Notes: a model not told the origin generated them from the sequence alone. Shown: positions 25,315 through 33,492, counted from the first letter of the stretch. The stretch is DNA of 64,000 nt from a virus (IMGVR_UViG_3300013102_000002:62001-126000), one strand, 5' to 3'. A program made the numbers and translations.

Positions 25315-25344
25315 TTGACTTTGAATCACTAAATATGTTAAGAT
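25315..25344 (+). promoter_or_regulatory. Promoter without AT box
   Basis: -35 TTGACT (25315-25320), 18 nt with a TG close to the -10, -10 TAAGAT (25339-25344). This promoter lacks the AT box, so the unit 25382-27397 may be regulated separately. Confidence 0.7.
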
Positions 25345-25381
25345 GTAAATATAAGAAAAGATATTAAAGGAGCGGGTTAAC

Positions 25382-25816
25382 ATGACAGAAGTAGTCGAAG
25401 TGGTTAAGGTAGATGGAAGAGGTAAAAACATTAAACATTTTGATCTTCTAGAAGTTAACACTGCTTATCTGGACTCATTCAGAAACAGTAAATATCCAGA
25501 GTGGAATACAAATAAAAAACAAAGTAGTTCTTGGGCGCAATATAAAGTAAGCTTTGGAAAGTTTCTTGAGTCTATTGATAAAGATGCCGTTACAATTGAT
25601 GAAGACGAATTGATGACCTTCATTGTATCATTTGAAAATGAAGAAGTTAAAAAGAATCGCACCGTACACGTTAGAACATTGCTGACACACATTTTAACAC
25701 ACAACATTGAAAACTGCCGTGATCATGCAAGCAAATTTGTATTAGTATTTACCGGAAGTGTTGCTGCTTGGTTGGTTGATGATAAAGAATTGTTAGCAAG
25801 AATTGAAAAAATGTAA
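25382..25816 (+). CDS. Isolated integrase-type core-binding domain protein
   Basis: 144 residues; ATG at 25382 after AAAGGAG. Residues about 45-135 follow the SAM-like N-terminal domain of tyrosine recombinases (SSWAQYKVSFGKFLESID... RTVHVRTLLTHILTHNIE). The catalytic domain is absent. Such a piece can bind DNA half-sites without cutting. It is the first gene of a unit with an XRE regulator and a DUF262 protein. Confidence 0.62.
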   Translation: MTEVVEVVKVDGRGKNIKHFDLLEVNTAYLDSFRNSKYPEWNTNKKQSSSWAQYKVSFGKFLESIDKDAVTIDEDELMTFIVSFENEEVKKNRTVHVRTLLTHILTHNIENCRDHASKFVLVFTGSVAAWLVDDKELLARIEKM

Positions 25817-25831
25817 TAAGGAAGTGGCATC

Positions 25832-26050
25832 ATGAATTTTGGACAATATATCAAGAATCTAATTGATGAGAGAGGTTACCGCATTCCCTGGGTAGCTGAT
25901 AAAGTTGGAATACATGAAAAAACATTACATGGAAAAATAAGAAGAGACAGCTTTAGTTATGATGAAATGATTGGGCTGGCGGTGTTCTTTAATATAGATT
26001 TGAATCAATTTAAGGAATATGAAGAGTTTCAAAAATACAAAAACAATTGA
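25832..26050 (+). CDS. XRE-family helix-turn-helix regulator
   Basis: 72 residues; ATG at 25832 after AAGGAAG. The Cro/CI-type five-helix fold is visible: FGQYIKNLIDERGYRIPWVADKVGIHEKTLHGKIRR, with the recognition helix around HEKTLHGKI. Single domain, no effector part. Its neighbours (core-binding protein, DUF262 protein) suggest a small regulatory or defence unit. Confidence 0.8.
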   Translation: MNFGQYIKNLIDERGYRIPWVADKVGIHEKTLHGKIRRDSFSYDEMIGLAVFFNIDLNQFKEYEEFQKYKNN

Positions 26051-26064
26051 TGGAGGTTTTATAA

Positions 26065-27084
26065 ATGATTAAAAAAGCTAACATCCAATGGAGTGCGAAA
26101 CAACTCACAAAGTCAATTCAAAAAGGCAACATTAAATTTGATAATGCTGTGCAACGTGGTTATGTATGGGATCAAGATAGAAAGTCTCTGCTTATTCATT
26201 CTCTTATCGAAGGATACCCTGTACCAGCGTTCTACGCTGTCAAAGATGAGAATAGTCAATATAGCATGCTCGATGGCAAGCAACGCTCTGAGGCCATTAG
26301 CGGCTTTCTAAATGGAGAATATGAACTAACCAATGTCCCAGAAATTAATATTGGCGATGAAGGCGAAACGCTGAATATTAACGGTCTAAGATTTTCCAAT
26401 TTACCAGAAGATGCAAGAGATGAAATAGAAAGTTATTCACTAACTGTTTATTATTTTGATAGTCAGATTACGGACGATGAAATAAATGAATTGTTCTTCA
26501 GATTAAATAACGGTAAGCCATTAACAAGTATTGAACTTAGCAGAGTTAAGGCTAAATCAATTGAAACTATCCAGGAGATCGGCAAACATGAACTTTTCAA
26601 AGCAACACTAACAGAAAAGGCCATTAACAAATATACAAATGAAGAAATTGTTATTAAATCATGGGCGATGCTGAACGTTGAACAACCTTCATTTGAAACT
26701 AAGTCAATCCGTCCTCTGATTGAAACAGCAGATATTACGCCGGAACAGACAGAAGAAATTAAAATTGCCTATGATCGAATCCTAGAGACATATAACTCAA
26801 TCAAGCAGATTGATGATAAAGAGCATAATAAAATTGCAAAACGAATCATCACACGCACACACTTGATTGCACTGGTTCTAGTAGCCGCTAAATCCGTTAG
26901 TGATGGAGTTGGGATTTCCGATTTTACAAAATGGGCAACGTCATTTTTTAGTGGAAAGAATTCTGCAAGTGTGAGCGATATTTATAATAGTGCAATTGGC
27001 TCTGGATCTGCAAAACCGGAAAACATCAAGAAAAGAAATGATTCGATTATGGAAAGTTACAATGAACAATTCTCAAACCAATAA
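26065..27084 (+). CDS. DUF262 (GmrSD N-terminal/ParB-like) protein
   Basis: 339 residues; ATG at 26065 after GGAGG. The N-terminal DUF262 signature is clear: VQRGYVWDQDRKSLLIHSLIEGYPV followed by MLDGKQRSEAI (about 67-77), the nucleotide-binding loop of the ParB/Srx fold found in GmrS of the type IV restriction enzyme GmrSD and in BREX BrxR-like or other defence proteins. No C-terminal HNH (DUF1524) is visible, so nuclease activity is not expected. In phages such proteins may act as decoys or use NTP-dependent DNA sensing. The last 23 nt overlap the next gene. Confidence 0.82.
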   Translation: MIKKANIQWSAKQLTKSIQKGNIKFDNAVQRGYVWDQDRKSLLIHSLIEGYPVPAFYAVKDENSQYSMLDGKQRSEAISGFLNGEYELTNVPEINIGDEGETLNINGLRFSNLPEDARDEIESYSLTVYYFDSQITDDEINELFFRLNNGKPLTSIELSRVKAKSIETIQEIGKHELFKATLTEKAINKYTNEEIVIKSWAMLNVEQPSFETKSIRPLIETADITPEQTEEIKIAYDRILETYNSIKQIDDKEHNKIAKRIITRTHLIALVLVAAKSVSDGVGISDFTKWATSFFSGKNSASVSDIYNSAIGSGSAKPENIKKRNDSIMESYNEQFSNQ

Positions 27085-27277
27085 CCACACCTGTACTTAC
27101 TGCAACAAGCCCGTCACACAAGCAGCATACGCTTACTGTCTGTCTAATGGGCTTCCTGTGGCTTGCTACAGGTGTCAATATGATAAGGGTATAAGTAAAT
27201 ATAGTGTACACCAGAGAATGCGACAGAAGGTCGATGAGGAGGGTTTGACAATGAATTTAGATGATGAGGAGGAATAA
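27062..27277 (+). CDS. Small zinc-ribbon protein (71 aa)
   Basis: ATG at 27062 inside the end of the DUF262 gene (23-nt overlap, other frame). CTYC and CYRC (about residues 10-13 and 36-39) form one zinc site. Acidic C-terminus. Confidence 0.65.
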   Translation: MNNSQTNNHTCTYCNKPVTQAAYAYCLSNGLPVACYRCQYDKGISKYSVHQRMRQKVDEEGLTMNLDDEEE

Positions 27278-27280
27278 AGA

Positions 27281-27397
27281 ATGAATATGTTAAAAGGAAT
27301 AATGATGGACTTTTGGTCTAATAACTGGACTCTGGTTGCTGCTATTGTGGTATGGGGATTATGGATTGTTAAAGTTGTGGAGTGTGTAACTGATTAG
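27281..27397 (+). CDS. Tiny single-span membrane protein (38 aa)
   Basis: ATG at 27281 after GAGGAGGA. One membrane helix, about residues 14-32 (WTLVAAIVVWGLWIVKVV). Its stop is directly followed by the next AT box. Confidence 0.55.
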   Translation: MNMLKGIMMDFWSNNWTLVAAIVVWGLWIVKVVECVTD

Positions 27398-27445
27398 TTT
27401 AAAGAATAAATATATATTGAATAATATATATGCGTGTGGTATGAT
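27398..27445 (+). promoter_or_regulatory. Box-type promoter
   Basis: AT box TTTAAAGAATAAATATAT, -35 TTGAAT (27417-27422), 17 nt, -10 TATGAT (27440-27445); leader AATACATAG. Confidence 0.8.
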
Positions 27446-27513
27446 TGCATCAAGAAATACATAGGACGAATACTGATCAAACAGTTACTTTATCAAATTT
27501 AAGGAGGTCATCT

Positions 27514-27639
27514 ATGAATGATTATCTGGTAGTGTTCTATAATCGGTTTGCATGTCAGACTCAGACGATAAAAATTAGAGCAAAAAATAAGTTTCGAGCT
27601 GGACGAGAATTTTATAAACAATACGATAAAAAACAGTAA
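27514..27639 (+). CDS. Tiny basic hypothetical protein (41 aa)
   Basis: ATG at 27514, 7 nt after AAGGAGG; the in-frame ATG at 27445 lies in the promoter -10. Product MNDYLVVFYNRFACQTQTI..., lysine/arginine rich C-terminus. TTTATCAA precedes the ribosome binding site. Confidence 0.62.
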   Translation: MNDYLVVFYNRFACQTQTIKIRAKNKFRAGREFYKQYDKKQ

Positions 27640-27715
27640 TATGAAACAATTGAGGCTATTACTAAGTGCTGATGAAAGTCTGAGTTTATCAAAAATATAA
27701 AGGACGGTAGATAAA

Positions 27716-28048
27716 ATGAAAATTAATGAAGAATTACTAAAAGAAAAAGGATATAACGCTTATACTGCTGGATTCCGAATCGACAACCCGGCCTATGTGC
27801 AATCATGGCAAAAAACGTTTTATGATACAAATAATAAATATTATATTGATATCGATCAATTTGATTTTGCTAAAGTTCCACAATATAAAATCCCCTATGA
27901 TAAAGCGTTTGGTGCTCATGCTCAATTTATCACTGAAGAAGACGAAACATTTAATATTGAATATTTTATTGAGAAAGATACTGAGTTGATTGACATAGAA
28001 CTATTTTTCAAAAAAGTATACGAAAAGATGGATTGTAAATCTGAGTGA
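27716..28048 (+). CDS. Hypothetical 110-residue acidic protein
   Basis: ATG at 27716, AAAGGACGG upstream. Mixed alpha/beta, rich in aromatic residues, acidic C-terminus (FKKVYEKMDCKSE). No family recognised. Confidence 0.7.
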   Translation: MKINEELLKEKGYNAYTAGFRIDNPAYVQSWQKTFYDTNNKYYIDIDQFDFAKVPQYKIPYDKAFGAHAQFITEEDETFNIEYFIEKDTELIDIELFFKKVYEKMDCKSE

Positions 28049-28076
28049 TGAATATATAAAAGGAGGTACTAGTGTT

Positions 28077-28244
28077 ATGCAAACAGCAATACGTTGTCGA
28101 GATGATCAAGGAAATATTATCATGAGTATGCGCGAAGAAAAAATCAAAACTTTGCCCGATATAATTGCAGATATTGAAAAAGCAATAATTATTGTAGGAG
28201 TAATCTTTATAGCTGTTGTAACTGCTGTAGCGGTACTATTATAA
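28077..28244 (+). CDS. Small tail-anchored membrane protein (55 aa)
   Basis: ATG at 28077 after AAAGGAGG. The first 35 residues are charged, the last 20 form a membrane helix (IIIVGVIFIAVVTAVAVLL). A strong terminator follows at 28278. Confidence 0.62.
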   Translation: MQTAIRCRDDQGNIIMSMREEKIKTLPDIIADIEKAIIIVGVIFIAVVTAVAVLL

Positions 28245-28277
28245 ATAAAAATACAAATACATATCACAATTATGGGA

Positions 28278-28313
28278 ATACACATCAAGAAAATAGCCGA
28301 TGTGTATTTTTCT
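28278..28313 (+). terminator. Rho-independent terminator
   Basis: Perfect 9-bp stem ATACACATC/GATGTGTAT followed by TTTTCTTT. Confidence 0.82.
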
Positions 28314-28352
28314 TTGTGGTAAAACAAATCAAAAGGAGCTGCAAGCCTCTAT

Positions 28353-28535
28353 ATGTCATCATATGACCGTTATCTAATTGAAGCAGAACATTCGTCGCAT
28401 CCATTTGAAACTGGCCTTATATCGTCTTTTACGGTGGCTAACAAGGTGTATAAACGTTGGCAAAGTGATCCGTGGGTTAGTAATGTACGATTGATGAAAT
28501 GCACTAACCAGGGGAGAGTACATATAGAAATATAG
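28353..28535 (+). CDS. Small hypothetical protein (60 aa)
   Basis: ATG at 28353; AAAGGAG is 15 nt upstream, so initiation may be weak or use the ATG at 28362. Basic, no domain recognised. No own promoter is visible after the terminator. Confidence 0.55.
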   Translation: MSSYDRYLIEAEHSSHPFETGLISSFTVANKVYKRWQSDPWVSNVRLMKCTNQGRVHIEI

Positions 28536-28549
28536 AAATAATGAATAGA

Positions 28550-28597
28550 TTTAATAAATAAATATATATTGACTGTTGTTGTTTTGCGTGATAAGAT
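28550..28597 (+). promoter_or_regulatory. Box-type promoter
   Basis: AT box TTTAATAAATAAATATAT, -35 TTGACT (28569-28574), 17 nt, -10 TAAGAT (28592-28597); leader with CATACATACAT. Confidence 0.83.
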
Positions 28598-28640
28598 AAT
28601 TACAGATAATAAACATACATACATGAGGTGAAATGGATTA

Positions 28641-28790
28641 ATGTACGAAGTAAAAATCATTGAAAAGATATTTGGAAAGTTAGCAGTAAACGTGTACAGC
28701 TTTGAAAAAGAAGGAGATATGGAACTGTTCATTGAAATGTGTAAGGATGATAGGGGGATTATTTTGATCCATAAAGCGAGAGCTGCTTAA
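28641..28790 (+). CDS. Small hypothetical protein (49 aa)
   Basis: ATG at 28641, GAGGTG about 12 nt upstream. Pattern strand-strand-helix-strand (YEVKIIEKIF... GIILIHKARAA). First gene of a tightly packed run of tiny genes to 31164. Confidence 0.6.
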   Translation: MYEVKIIEKIFGKLAVNVYSFEKEGDMELFIEMCKDDRGIILIHKARAA

Positions 28791-28839
28791 AGAAAAGCTG
28801 ACGAAATTATGTTTTTATCAAAAAGGAGAGAGGTAAACA

Positions 28840-29184
28840 ATGCAAGTTGGAGATAAAGTTTTCTTGAAAGCAGTAAACAATAATGCGCGAGGTCGTAAAG
28901 AAGTACTGATTAAAGAATATGAAATTGTTAAGATCGGAAGAAAATTCTTTGAGGTTAATAATAACCCCAATTACAAACCATTAAAATTTTTAATTGAGAA
29001 TAAGAAGCAGGAAATGGGCGGCTATGTTCCAGACTGGGAATTGTACTTTTCTGAACAAGAAATTTTAGATGAAATAGAATTCAATAGATTATTCGGGAAA
29101 ATCGAAAGCAGATTTAATGTATATGGGAAAGTGAATTTAACTTTAGACCAACTTAGACGAATTATAAAGATTATTGAAGAGTAA
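28840..29184 (+). CDS. Hypothetical 114-residue protein
   Basis: ATG at 28840 after AAAGGAGAGAGG. N-terminal beta-rich half (MQVGDKVFLKAVNN... YEIVKIGRKFFEV), maybe SH3-like, then a helical half (LTLDQLRRIIKIIEE). TTTTTATCAAAA lies between the previous stop and this ribosome binding site. Confidence 0.7.
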   Translation: MQVGDKVFLKAVNNNARGRKEVLIKEYEIVKIGRKFFEVNNNPNYKPLKFLIENKKQEMGGYVPDWELYFSEQEILDEIEFNRLFGKIESRFNVYGKVNLTLDQLRRIIKIIEE

Positions 29185-29221
29185 ACGAAACTATATTTTC
29201 ATGTGAAAAAGGAGAATGAGA

Positions 29222-29404
29222 GTGAAGAAGATTATCGAATATACTAACGTTACCTATCATTATGATACAAGAGAAGAAAGAGATAAGCACGTTGTTGAAA
29301 TGGAGTCTGAAGGTTGGGAGTGTAGCGGACAGATTAGGGAAACTCCATCACTTCATTCATCGGAATCTGTGTGGTGCGGTAAATTCACAAAATACAATGT
29401 TTGA
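29222..29404 (+). CDS. Small hypothetical protein (60 aa)
   Basis: GTG at 29222 chosen, 7 nt after AAGGAG; the ATG at 29216 is only 1 nt from that site. Mixed alpha/beta, like small DUF4177-type proteins with helix EERDKHVVEMESEGWE, but not firmly assigned. Confidence 0.62.
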   Translation: MKKIIEYTNVTYHYDTREERDKHVVEMESEGWECSGQIRETPSLHSSESVWCGKFTKYNV

Positions 29405-29437
29405 GTAAAATGATCCTTTCAAAAGGAGTTAAATAGT

Positions 29438-29629
29438 ATGAATCCCAAAAACATGATCGGCAAAAAAGTATCAATCATCAACAAAGAATCTCAATACATA
29501 GGACATTGGGGATTTATAAAACAATGGGATGGAAGATGGTTTCATATTGGAGGAGGTTCCATATCAAGAGATTATGGTGGGATTACACCAGTATTTGAAA
29601 GAGATGAATTTAAAATCATGAGTAAATGA
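29438..29629 (+). CDS. Small SH3/KOW-like protein, paralogue of 23134-23331
   Basis: 63 residues; ATG at 29438 after AAAGGAG. Shares GHWGFIKQWDG, FHIGGGSISRD and FERDEFKI with the 23.1-kb paralogue. See that entry for the fold. The two copies lie 6 kb apart in different transcripts. Confidence 0.7.
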   Translation: MNPKNMIGKKVSIINKESQYIGHWGFIKQWDGRWFHIGGGSISRDYGGITPVFERDEFKIMSK

Positions 29630-29658
29630 ATATTATAACAAAAAAAGGAGATTGGAAG

Positions 29659-29823
29659 ATGAGTCGAATTAAAGGTTTTACCTTAACCTGCAATGAGTGC
29701 GGAAACACCGTTGTACTGCAAGACAAATTCGATAGATGTACTGAGAACATCTTCATTAATACGTGGATGTCTTGCGATATTAAATGTGAAAACTGTGAAA
29801 ATCAAGTTGAAGAAAAAGCATGA
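29659..29823 (+). CDS. Small zinc-ribbon protein (54 aa)
   Basis: ATG at 29659, about 8 nt after AAAGGAG; an ATG at 29626 overlapping the previous stop has no site. CNEC (about residues 11-14) and CENC (about 44-47), plus CDIKC, make one or two zinc sites. Confidence 0.66.
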   Translation: MSRIKGFTLTCNECGNTVVLQDKFDRCTENIFINTWMSCDIKCENCENQVEEKA

Positions 29824-29864
29824 GTTTATAAATAGATTATTTTATAAGGAGGTTGATTTATAAG

Positions 29865-30047
29865 ATGTACCAACACAAAGTTACTTATATTGAAGGAGAC
29901 TATGAGGATAAGCTGTATGTTGGAGGTAAATATTGTGGTCGCGTGGATACATTTTCACCGTCAGAGATGCTTTGTTTGCTCGCAAGAGAAGGATTAATTG
30001 AGTTGCAAATTAAAACTGTGGAAGAAATCGATTTGTTGAATAGATGA
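29865..30047 (+). CDS. Small hypothetical protein (60 aa)
   Basis: ATG at 29865, 12 nt after AAGGAGG; a TTG at 29853 touches the ribosome binding site. Beta-rich first half, helix and strand after (SPSEMLCLLAREGLIELQI). Confidence 0.62.
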   Translation: MYQHKVTYIEGDYEDKLYVGGKYCGRVDTFSPSEMLCLLAREGLIELQIKTVEEIDLLNR

Positions 30048-30088
30048 TAAAAGGATTCTTTTATTAAAATAAAAATAAAAGGGAGTGT

Positions 30089-30460
30089 ATGAAATTTATG
30101 ACTAAATGGATTGGCAATGAAGTCAATACGAGTGGAAGTTATTACGAGGCAGGTTGTGAAGAACTAAAGAAGAGAAATGGCGGTACAAATAATGGAGGAA
30201 CTTTGTATGAGTTCAGTAGCAGATTTGACGAGAACTATTATATAAGCGATATCGATGTAATTGAAAAAATTGAAACATTGATTGATAAAAAAGAACCTTC
30301 AGAATTGATTGATTACTTATATAAATTGACCATTGATAAATTCGGCGCTGTTGATCTTTTAGTGAGAATCGGACATAAGATAGCACGACAGCGAGATGAA
30401 GGTTATAAAGCAGGTAAAGAAGCGGCTAGAAGCACCATGCGTGAAGCGCTTGGGTTATGA
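30089..30460 (+). CDS. Hypothetical 123-residue protein
   Basis: Start at 30089 (GGGAG only 3 nt away) or 30098. Helical C-terminal half with a basic tail (IARQRDEGYKAGKEAARSTMREAL). No family recognised. Confidence 0.66.
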   Translation: MKFMTKWIGNEVNTSGSYYEAGCEELKKRNGGTNNGGTLYEFSSRFDENYYISDIDVIEKIETLIDKKEPSELIDYLYKLTIDKFGAVDLLVRIGHKIARQRDEGYKAGKEAARSTMREALGL

Positions 30461-30491
30461 AAGAAGTATTTCACAAGGAGACATTAGCATA

Positions 30492-30695
30492 ATGGATGAA
30501 AAAGTATATGTAGAGTTTGCCGAAGATTGCGGGAATTATGACAACGTTATCTATAATCTGAGAATTAAGAAGTGCGATTTACCACATATTGGTGACACTA
30601 TTGAGTTCTATCCAGAAATCAATGGCCGTAAAGTTGTCGATAGAAAAATTACATACTCTAAAGGTGAAATTGATAAAATCAGAATTTATCTATAG
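30492..30695 (+). CDS. Small beta-rich hypothetical protein (67 aa)
   Basis: ATG at 30492 after AAGGAG. Short strands with charged turns (KVYVEFAEDCGNYDNVIY; HIGDTIEFYPEINGRKV) fit a small barrel. No family recognised. Confidence 0.64.
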   Translation: MDEKVYVEFAEDCGNYDNVIYNLRIKKCDLPHIGDTIEFYPEINGRKVVDRKITYSKGEIDKIRIYL

Positions 30696-30732
30696 GGCTA
30701 ATGCAATAAGTCTTTTACAAGGAGTTGATTTA

Positions 30733-30930
30733 ATGACAGAAACAGAAGCAATTATGAGAAGAAAAGCTAGGAGAATTAAAAGAGCAAGTGAAATGGTCGA
30801 ATGGCTTCGTTATGATATTGAACGTACAGCAGTAAGTGAAGTTGAAAAACAAGGGTTATTAAATACAATCACTTTATTGAATAAAATTTTAAAGAATGAT
30901 GATAAAGAAGATTCCATATGGAATAGGTGA
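30733..30930 (+). CDS. Small basic helical protein (65 aa)
   Basis: ATG at 30733, about 9 nt after AAGGAG. Helical, basic N-terminus (EAIMRRKARRIKRASEMVEWL). No family recognised. Confidence 0.64.
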   Translation: MTETEAIMRRKARRIKRASEMVEWLRYDIERTAVSEVEKQGLLNTITLLNKILKNDDKEDSIWNR

Positions 30931-30990
30931 TGAAAGAGAAAGTTTATCAAGAATTTATTATAAAAAATAAATATACAAAGGATGATACAT

Positions 30991-31164
30991 ATGAATACAT
31001 GGGATTTCATTGTTAACAATCAAGTTGTTGAAACCATTGACCAACAACAAAACAAGGAATCATTTTATTGGATTGTATTAGACAAGGTGTATTCACTCAC
31101 ACAGCACTATGGGGCTTCTGTGACCGTCTATAACCGTTACGGGAGTGAATACAGTTATGTATAA
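30991..31164 (+). CDS. Small hypothetical protein (57 aa)
   Basis: ATG at 30991 in ATACATATG, with AAAGGA 9 nt upstream. A degenerate AT box (AAAAAATAAATATA) lies just before but no promoter elements are convincing. Mixed alpha/beta. Confidence 0.58.
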   Translation: MNTWDFIVNNQVVETIDQQQNKESFYWIVLDKVYSLTQHYGASVTVYNRYGSEYSYV

Positions 31165-31267
31165 GAATGGACGAGTAAAGGACGGAAAGTGTGTTGTGGT
31201 GACTGTGGAAGGTGCGGAAATTGGTTTACTTGATGCTGCTAAAAAATATAGTCAAAATATTAAATAG
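31157..31267 (+). CDS. Tiny hypothetical protein (36 aa)
   Basis: ATG at 31157 overlaps the previous stop by 8 nt; GGGAGTG lies 9 nt upstream within the preceding gene. Product MYKNGRVKDGKCVVVTVEGA..., followed directly by a terminator. Confidence 0.5.
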   Translation: MYKNGRVKDGKCVVVTVEGAEIGLLDAAKKYSQNIK

Positions 31268-31274
31268 CTGATGT

Positions 31275-31306
31275 GGCGGACATTATAAAATGTTCGCCAT
31301 TTTTTA
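31275..31306 (+). terminator. Rho-independent terminator
   Basis: GGCGGACATT/AATGTTCGCC with an ATAA loop and ATTTTTTATTT, running into the next AT box. Confidence 0.85.
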
Positions 31307-31354
31307 TTTAATAAGTAAATATATATTGAATAATGACTATGTATATGGTAAAAT
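31307..31354 (+). promoter_or_regulatory. Box-type promoter
   Basis: AT box TTTAATAAGTAAATATAT, -35 TTGAAT (31326-31331), 17 nt, -10 TAAAAT (31349-31354); leader TTATACATATG. Confidence 0.83.
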
Positions 31355-31381
31355 GAAGGAGACAAGAAGGATGTTATACAT

Positions 31382-31561
31382 ATGAAGGAGAATAGAATAT
31401 TGAGCGCTGATAATGCTAAAATGAGATCAATGATTGCTTTACAAATCCGGGATCTGGAAGCATTGAAGGATTCTGCCGTTGCCAAGTCATCACCTCAACG
31501 GTTAATGATGGTTGAGGCTGAGATTAAGGGATTGCATGTTAGAATGGAAAAGTATGCTTGA
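31382..31561 (+). CDS. Small helical hypothetical protein (59 aa)
   Basis: Start at 31382 (ATG, in the leader motif) or at TTG 31400, which has AAGGAG at better spacing. Helical with paired basic residues; no family recognised. First gene of a run to 35030. Confidence 0.58.
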   Translation: MKENRILSADNAKMRSMIALQIRDLEALKDSAVAKSSPQRLMMVEAEIKGLHVRMEKYA

Positions 31562-31657
31562 TTTATGTTTTCGTAAAAGGTTGGTTTTATCAAGATATTT
31601 GGTTTAAAAAAGCCAATAAAATCAAGGGTTTTTAAAATGACAAGGAGGAGTAAAAAA

Positions 31658-32194
31658 ATGAAATGGAGCGATATACCGCAACTTATTCAAAGTAGTGGAT
31701 GGGAATGTGATTATTCTTTTCCTTCTTTTGTTCGGTTCATTGAGGAGAACGAACAAGATTTTGGGCTGCAAATGAATCCTGATTTTCAACGTGGTCATGT
31801 CTGGAGTGAAGAACAGCAAGTATCTTACATAGAGTTTTTACTGCATGGCGGTAAAACAGCTAGAGTAATTTATTTGAATAATAATCATTGGCAGAAGACG
31901 AAACCCCAAGGGGAACAATATTTTGTTTGTGTTGATGGACTGCAAAGGGCAACTGCGATCAGAAGATTTGTAAACAATGAAATTAAAGCAATAGATCATT
32001 ATTATAGTGAATTCGAAGGAAGCCCAAGAATTATGCAAGGAATCAAAGTGAATGTGAATGATCTTCAAACTAGAGCCGAGGTTTTACAATGGTATATTGA
32101 ATTTAACTCAGGTGGTACGGTACATACAAAAGAAGAAATAGAGCGTGTTCGTGAATTGCTAATAAAAGAAACTAAGTACAATGATCTACTTTAA
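31658..32194 (+). CDS. Short DUF262-like protein
   Basis: 178 residues; ATG at 31658 after AAGGAGG. The DUF262 pattern is complete: MNPDFQRGHVWSEEQQVSYIEFLLHGG, then FVCVDGLQRATAIRRFVNNEI (DGxQR at about 92-96). Only the N-terminal ParB/Srx-like domain is present. Together with the DUF262 protein at 26065 and the DGQHR protein at 39152 this makes three related nucleotide-binding-type proteins in one element. Confidence 0.78.
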   Translation: MKWSDIPQLIQSSGWECDYSFPSFVRFIEENEQDFGLQMNPDFQRGHVWSEEQQVSYIEFLLHGGKTARVIYLNNNHWQKTKPQGEQYFVCVDGLQRATAIRRFVNNEIKAIDHYYSEFEGSPRIMQGIKVNVNDLQTRAEVLQWYIEFNSGGTVHTKEEIERVRELLIKETKYNDLL

Positions 32195-32209
32195 AGGAGA
32201 GTACGAACG

Positions 32210-32437
32210 ATGCTTGTATTTTTTCTAATTTACTCCTATGTCACTGTAATGCTCTGTAAATATCTATATAGAGGGATAATGTCATATCATAGTGAAAGCA
32301 ATTTTATCTTGGCGCTTAAAGAAATGAGTGAGCGAAAATACTTGAGAATCGTATTTTCGGTGATTGGATTTTGTTTAACCGCTGGATGTCTAGTTTTTCT
32401 GCTTTGGTTGGCAGAAATTACAGATAATGCGTTTTGA
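32210..32437 (+). CDS. Small membrane protein (75 aa)
   Basis: ATG at 32210 after AAAGGAG. Two predicted membrane helices: about 3-20 (VFFLIYSYVTVMLCKYL) and 46-68 (IVFSVIGFCLTAGCLVFLLW). The loop between them is charged. Confidence 0.66.
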   Translation: MLVFFLIYSYVTVMLCKYLYRGIMSYHSESNFILALKEMSERKYLRIVFSVIGFCLTAGCLVFLLWLAEITDNAF

Positions 32438-32503
32438 CATCTGATCAAAGGAATGTTTTATCGGATTACACATTAGACACATATAGTAAAGGAGAAAAGT
32501 AAA

Positions 32504-32707
32504 ATGACCTTTAAAATCCTTAAAGAACATAAGTATTTTCTTAGTATTGGAGCGAAACGTCCAGAAGGATTTACTGGAATCATGACATCCAGTGAGCATA
32601 TAGCAACATACAAAGGAAAAAATGAAGATGGAACTTTCATCTTTGATGAAAATGGTTCTGAGTTGTTGGTATGTCCAAGCGATATCAGAGGGATATCAAA
32701 TTTCTAA
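32504..32707 (+). CDS. Small hypothetical protein (67 aa)
   Basis: ATG at 32504 after AAAGGAG. Beta-rich. No family recognised. TTTTATCGG lies upstream after the previous stop. Confidence 0.64.
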   Translation: MTFKILKEHKYFLSIGAKRPEGFTGIMTSSEHIATYKGKNEDGTFIFDENGSELLVCPSDIRGISNF

Positions 32708-32762
32708 GACTGCTGAACAGTCGAAGATATAACGACATATGAAAGGAATGGAGGGTCCTAAA

Positions 32763-32831
32763 ATGCACAGCAATGTGAATGGTGTTAATGGATATCAAAT
32801 TCATCATTGGACGCTATTACATAACAGATAA
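32763..32831 (+). CDS. Possible 22-codon leader ORF
   Basis: ATG at 32763 with AATGGAGGG 8 nt upstream; the frame ends at 32831, overlapping the 39-residue frame that starts at 32788. It may be a leader peptide or a frameshifted start of the next gene. Confidence 0.35.
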   Translation: MHSNVNGVNGYQIHHWTLLHNR

Positions 32832-32907
32832 AAAAGACAACGGTGTGTGGCTCTGCGAGGATAAGGATAGAAGTATTGTAGAGGAATATGCAAAAACATT
32901 GGAGTAG
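32788..32907 (+). CDS. Tiny hypothetical protein (39 aa)
   Basis: ATG at 32788 without its own ribosome binding site, nested in the 22-codon ORF in another frame. Product MDIKFIIGRYYITDKKD... looks like real coding (strand-turn-strand, acidic C-terminus). Confidence 0.45.
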   Translation: MDIKFIIGRYYITDKKDNGVWLCEDKDRSIVEEYAKTLE

Positions 32908-32945
32908 AATGAAAGGCATCTTTTATCAAGAAAGGAGGGTGAATA

Positions 32946-33167
32946 GTGAATCATAATACCGGATCAGTACTTAATGGCGATTATGTTAGGCTAGGAGACG
33001 TTTTAATGGGCGACAACATGATTAAAGCTGTTGTCCTATGGGATGATGTTAATAGAGCATATGGGGTTGAAATTGGACAACAGAGAGACACATGGTGTGA
33101 ACTTGAGCCATATCTGATTAAAGATGAAAGTCTAAAAGTTGTTGGCAATATTCTTAATAGAAATTGA
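32946..33167 (+). CDS. Small hypothetical protein (73 aa)
   Basis: GTG at 32946 after AAAGGAGGG. Beta-rich; GDYVRLGDVLMGDNMIKAVVLWDD suggests a small barrel. TTTTATCAAG precedes the ribosome binding site. Confidence 0.6.
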   Translation: MNHNTGSVLNGDYVRLGDVLMGDNMIKAVVLWDDVNRAYGVEIGQQRDTWCELEPYLIKDESLKVVGNILNRN

Positions 33168-33234
33168 CTACTAAGAGGACATTCTAAGAGAGTGAAATGA
33201 AAGCTCCATGCAGAAAGTATAGGAGGGATTTAAT

Positions 33235-33432
33235 ATGAGAGTCGAATATGTTAAAGATCGTTTCGATGATGAATTTACTCTTAATAAAAAATACGACTTT
33301 GATGTTAAATCGTATGGTATTGAGATTGTTGATGACCTGAACAATAAACATGTAATAGCCACGAGAAACAATGAGTTCAATAGTTATGAAGAAGACGATT
33401 TTTTTAGGCACAGATTCGAATTTTGTGATTAA
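33235..33432 (+). CDS. Small phage-type hypothetical protein (65 aa)
   Basis: ATG at 33235 after AGGAGGG. The pattern FTLNKKYDFDVKSYGIEIVDDLNNKHVI resembles small beta-barrel phage proteins. Confidence 0.66.
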   Translation: MRVEYVKDRFDDEFTLNKKYDFDVKSYGIEIVDDLNNKHVIATRNNEFNSYEEDDFFRHRFEFCD

Positions 33433-33492
33433 GATAAAATGTAGTTTTGATCAAAAGATATACATACATTGAGAGAGAAAGGAAGAAGATAA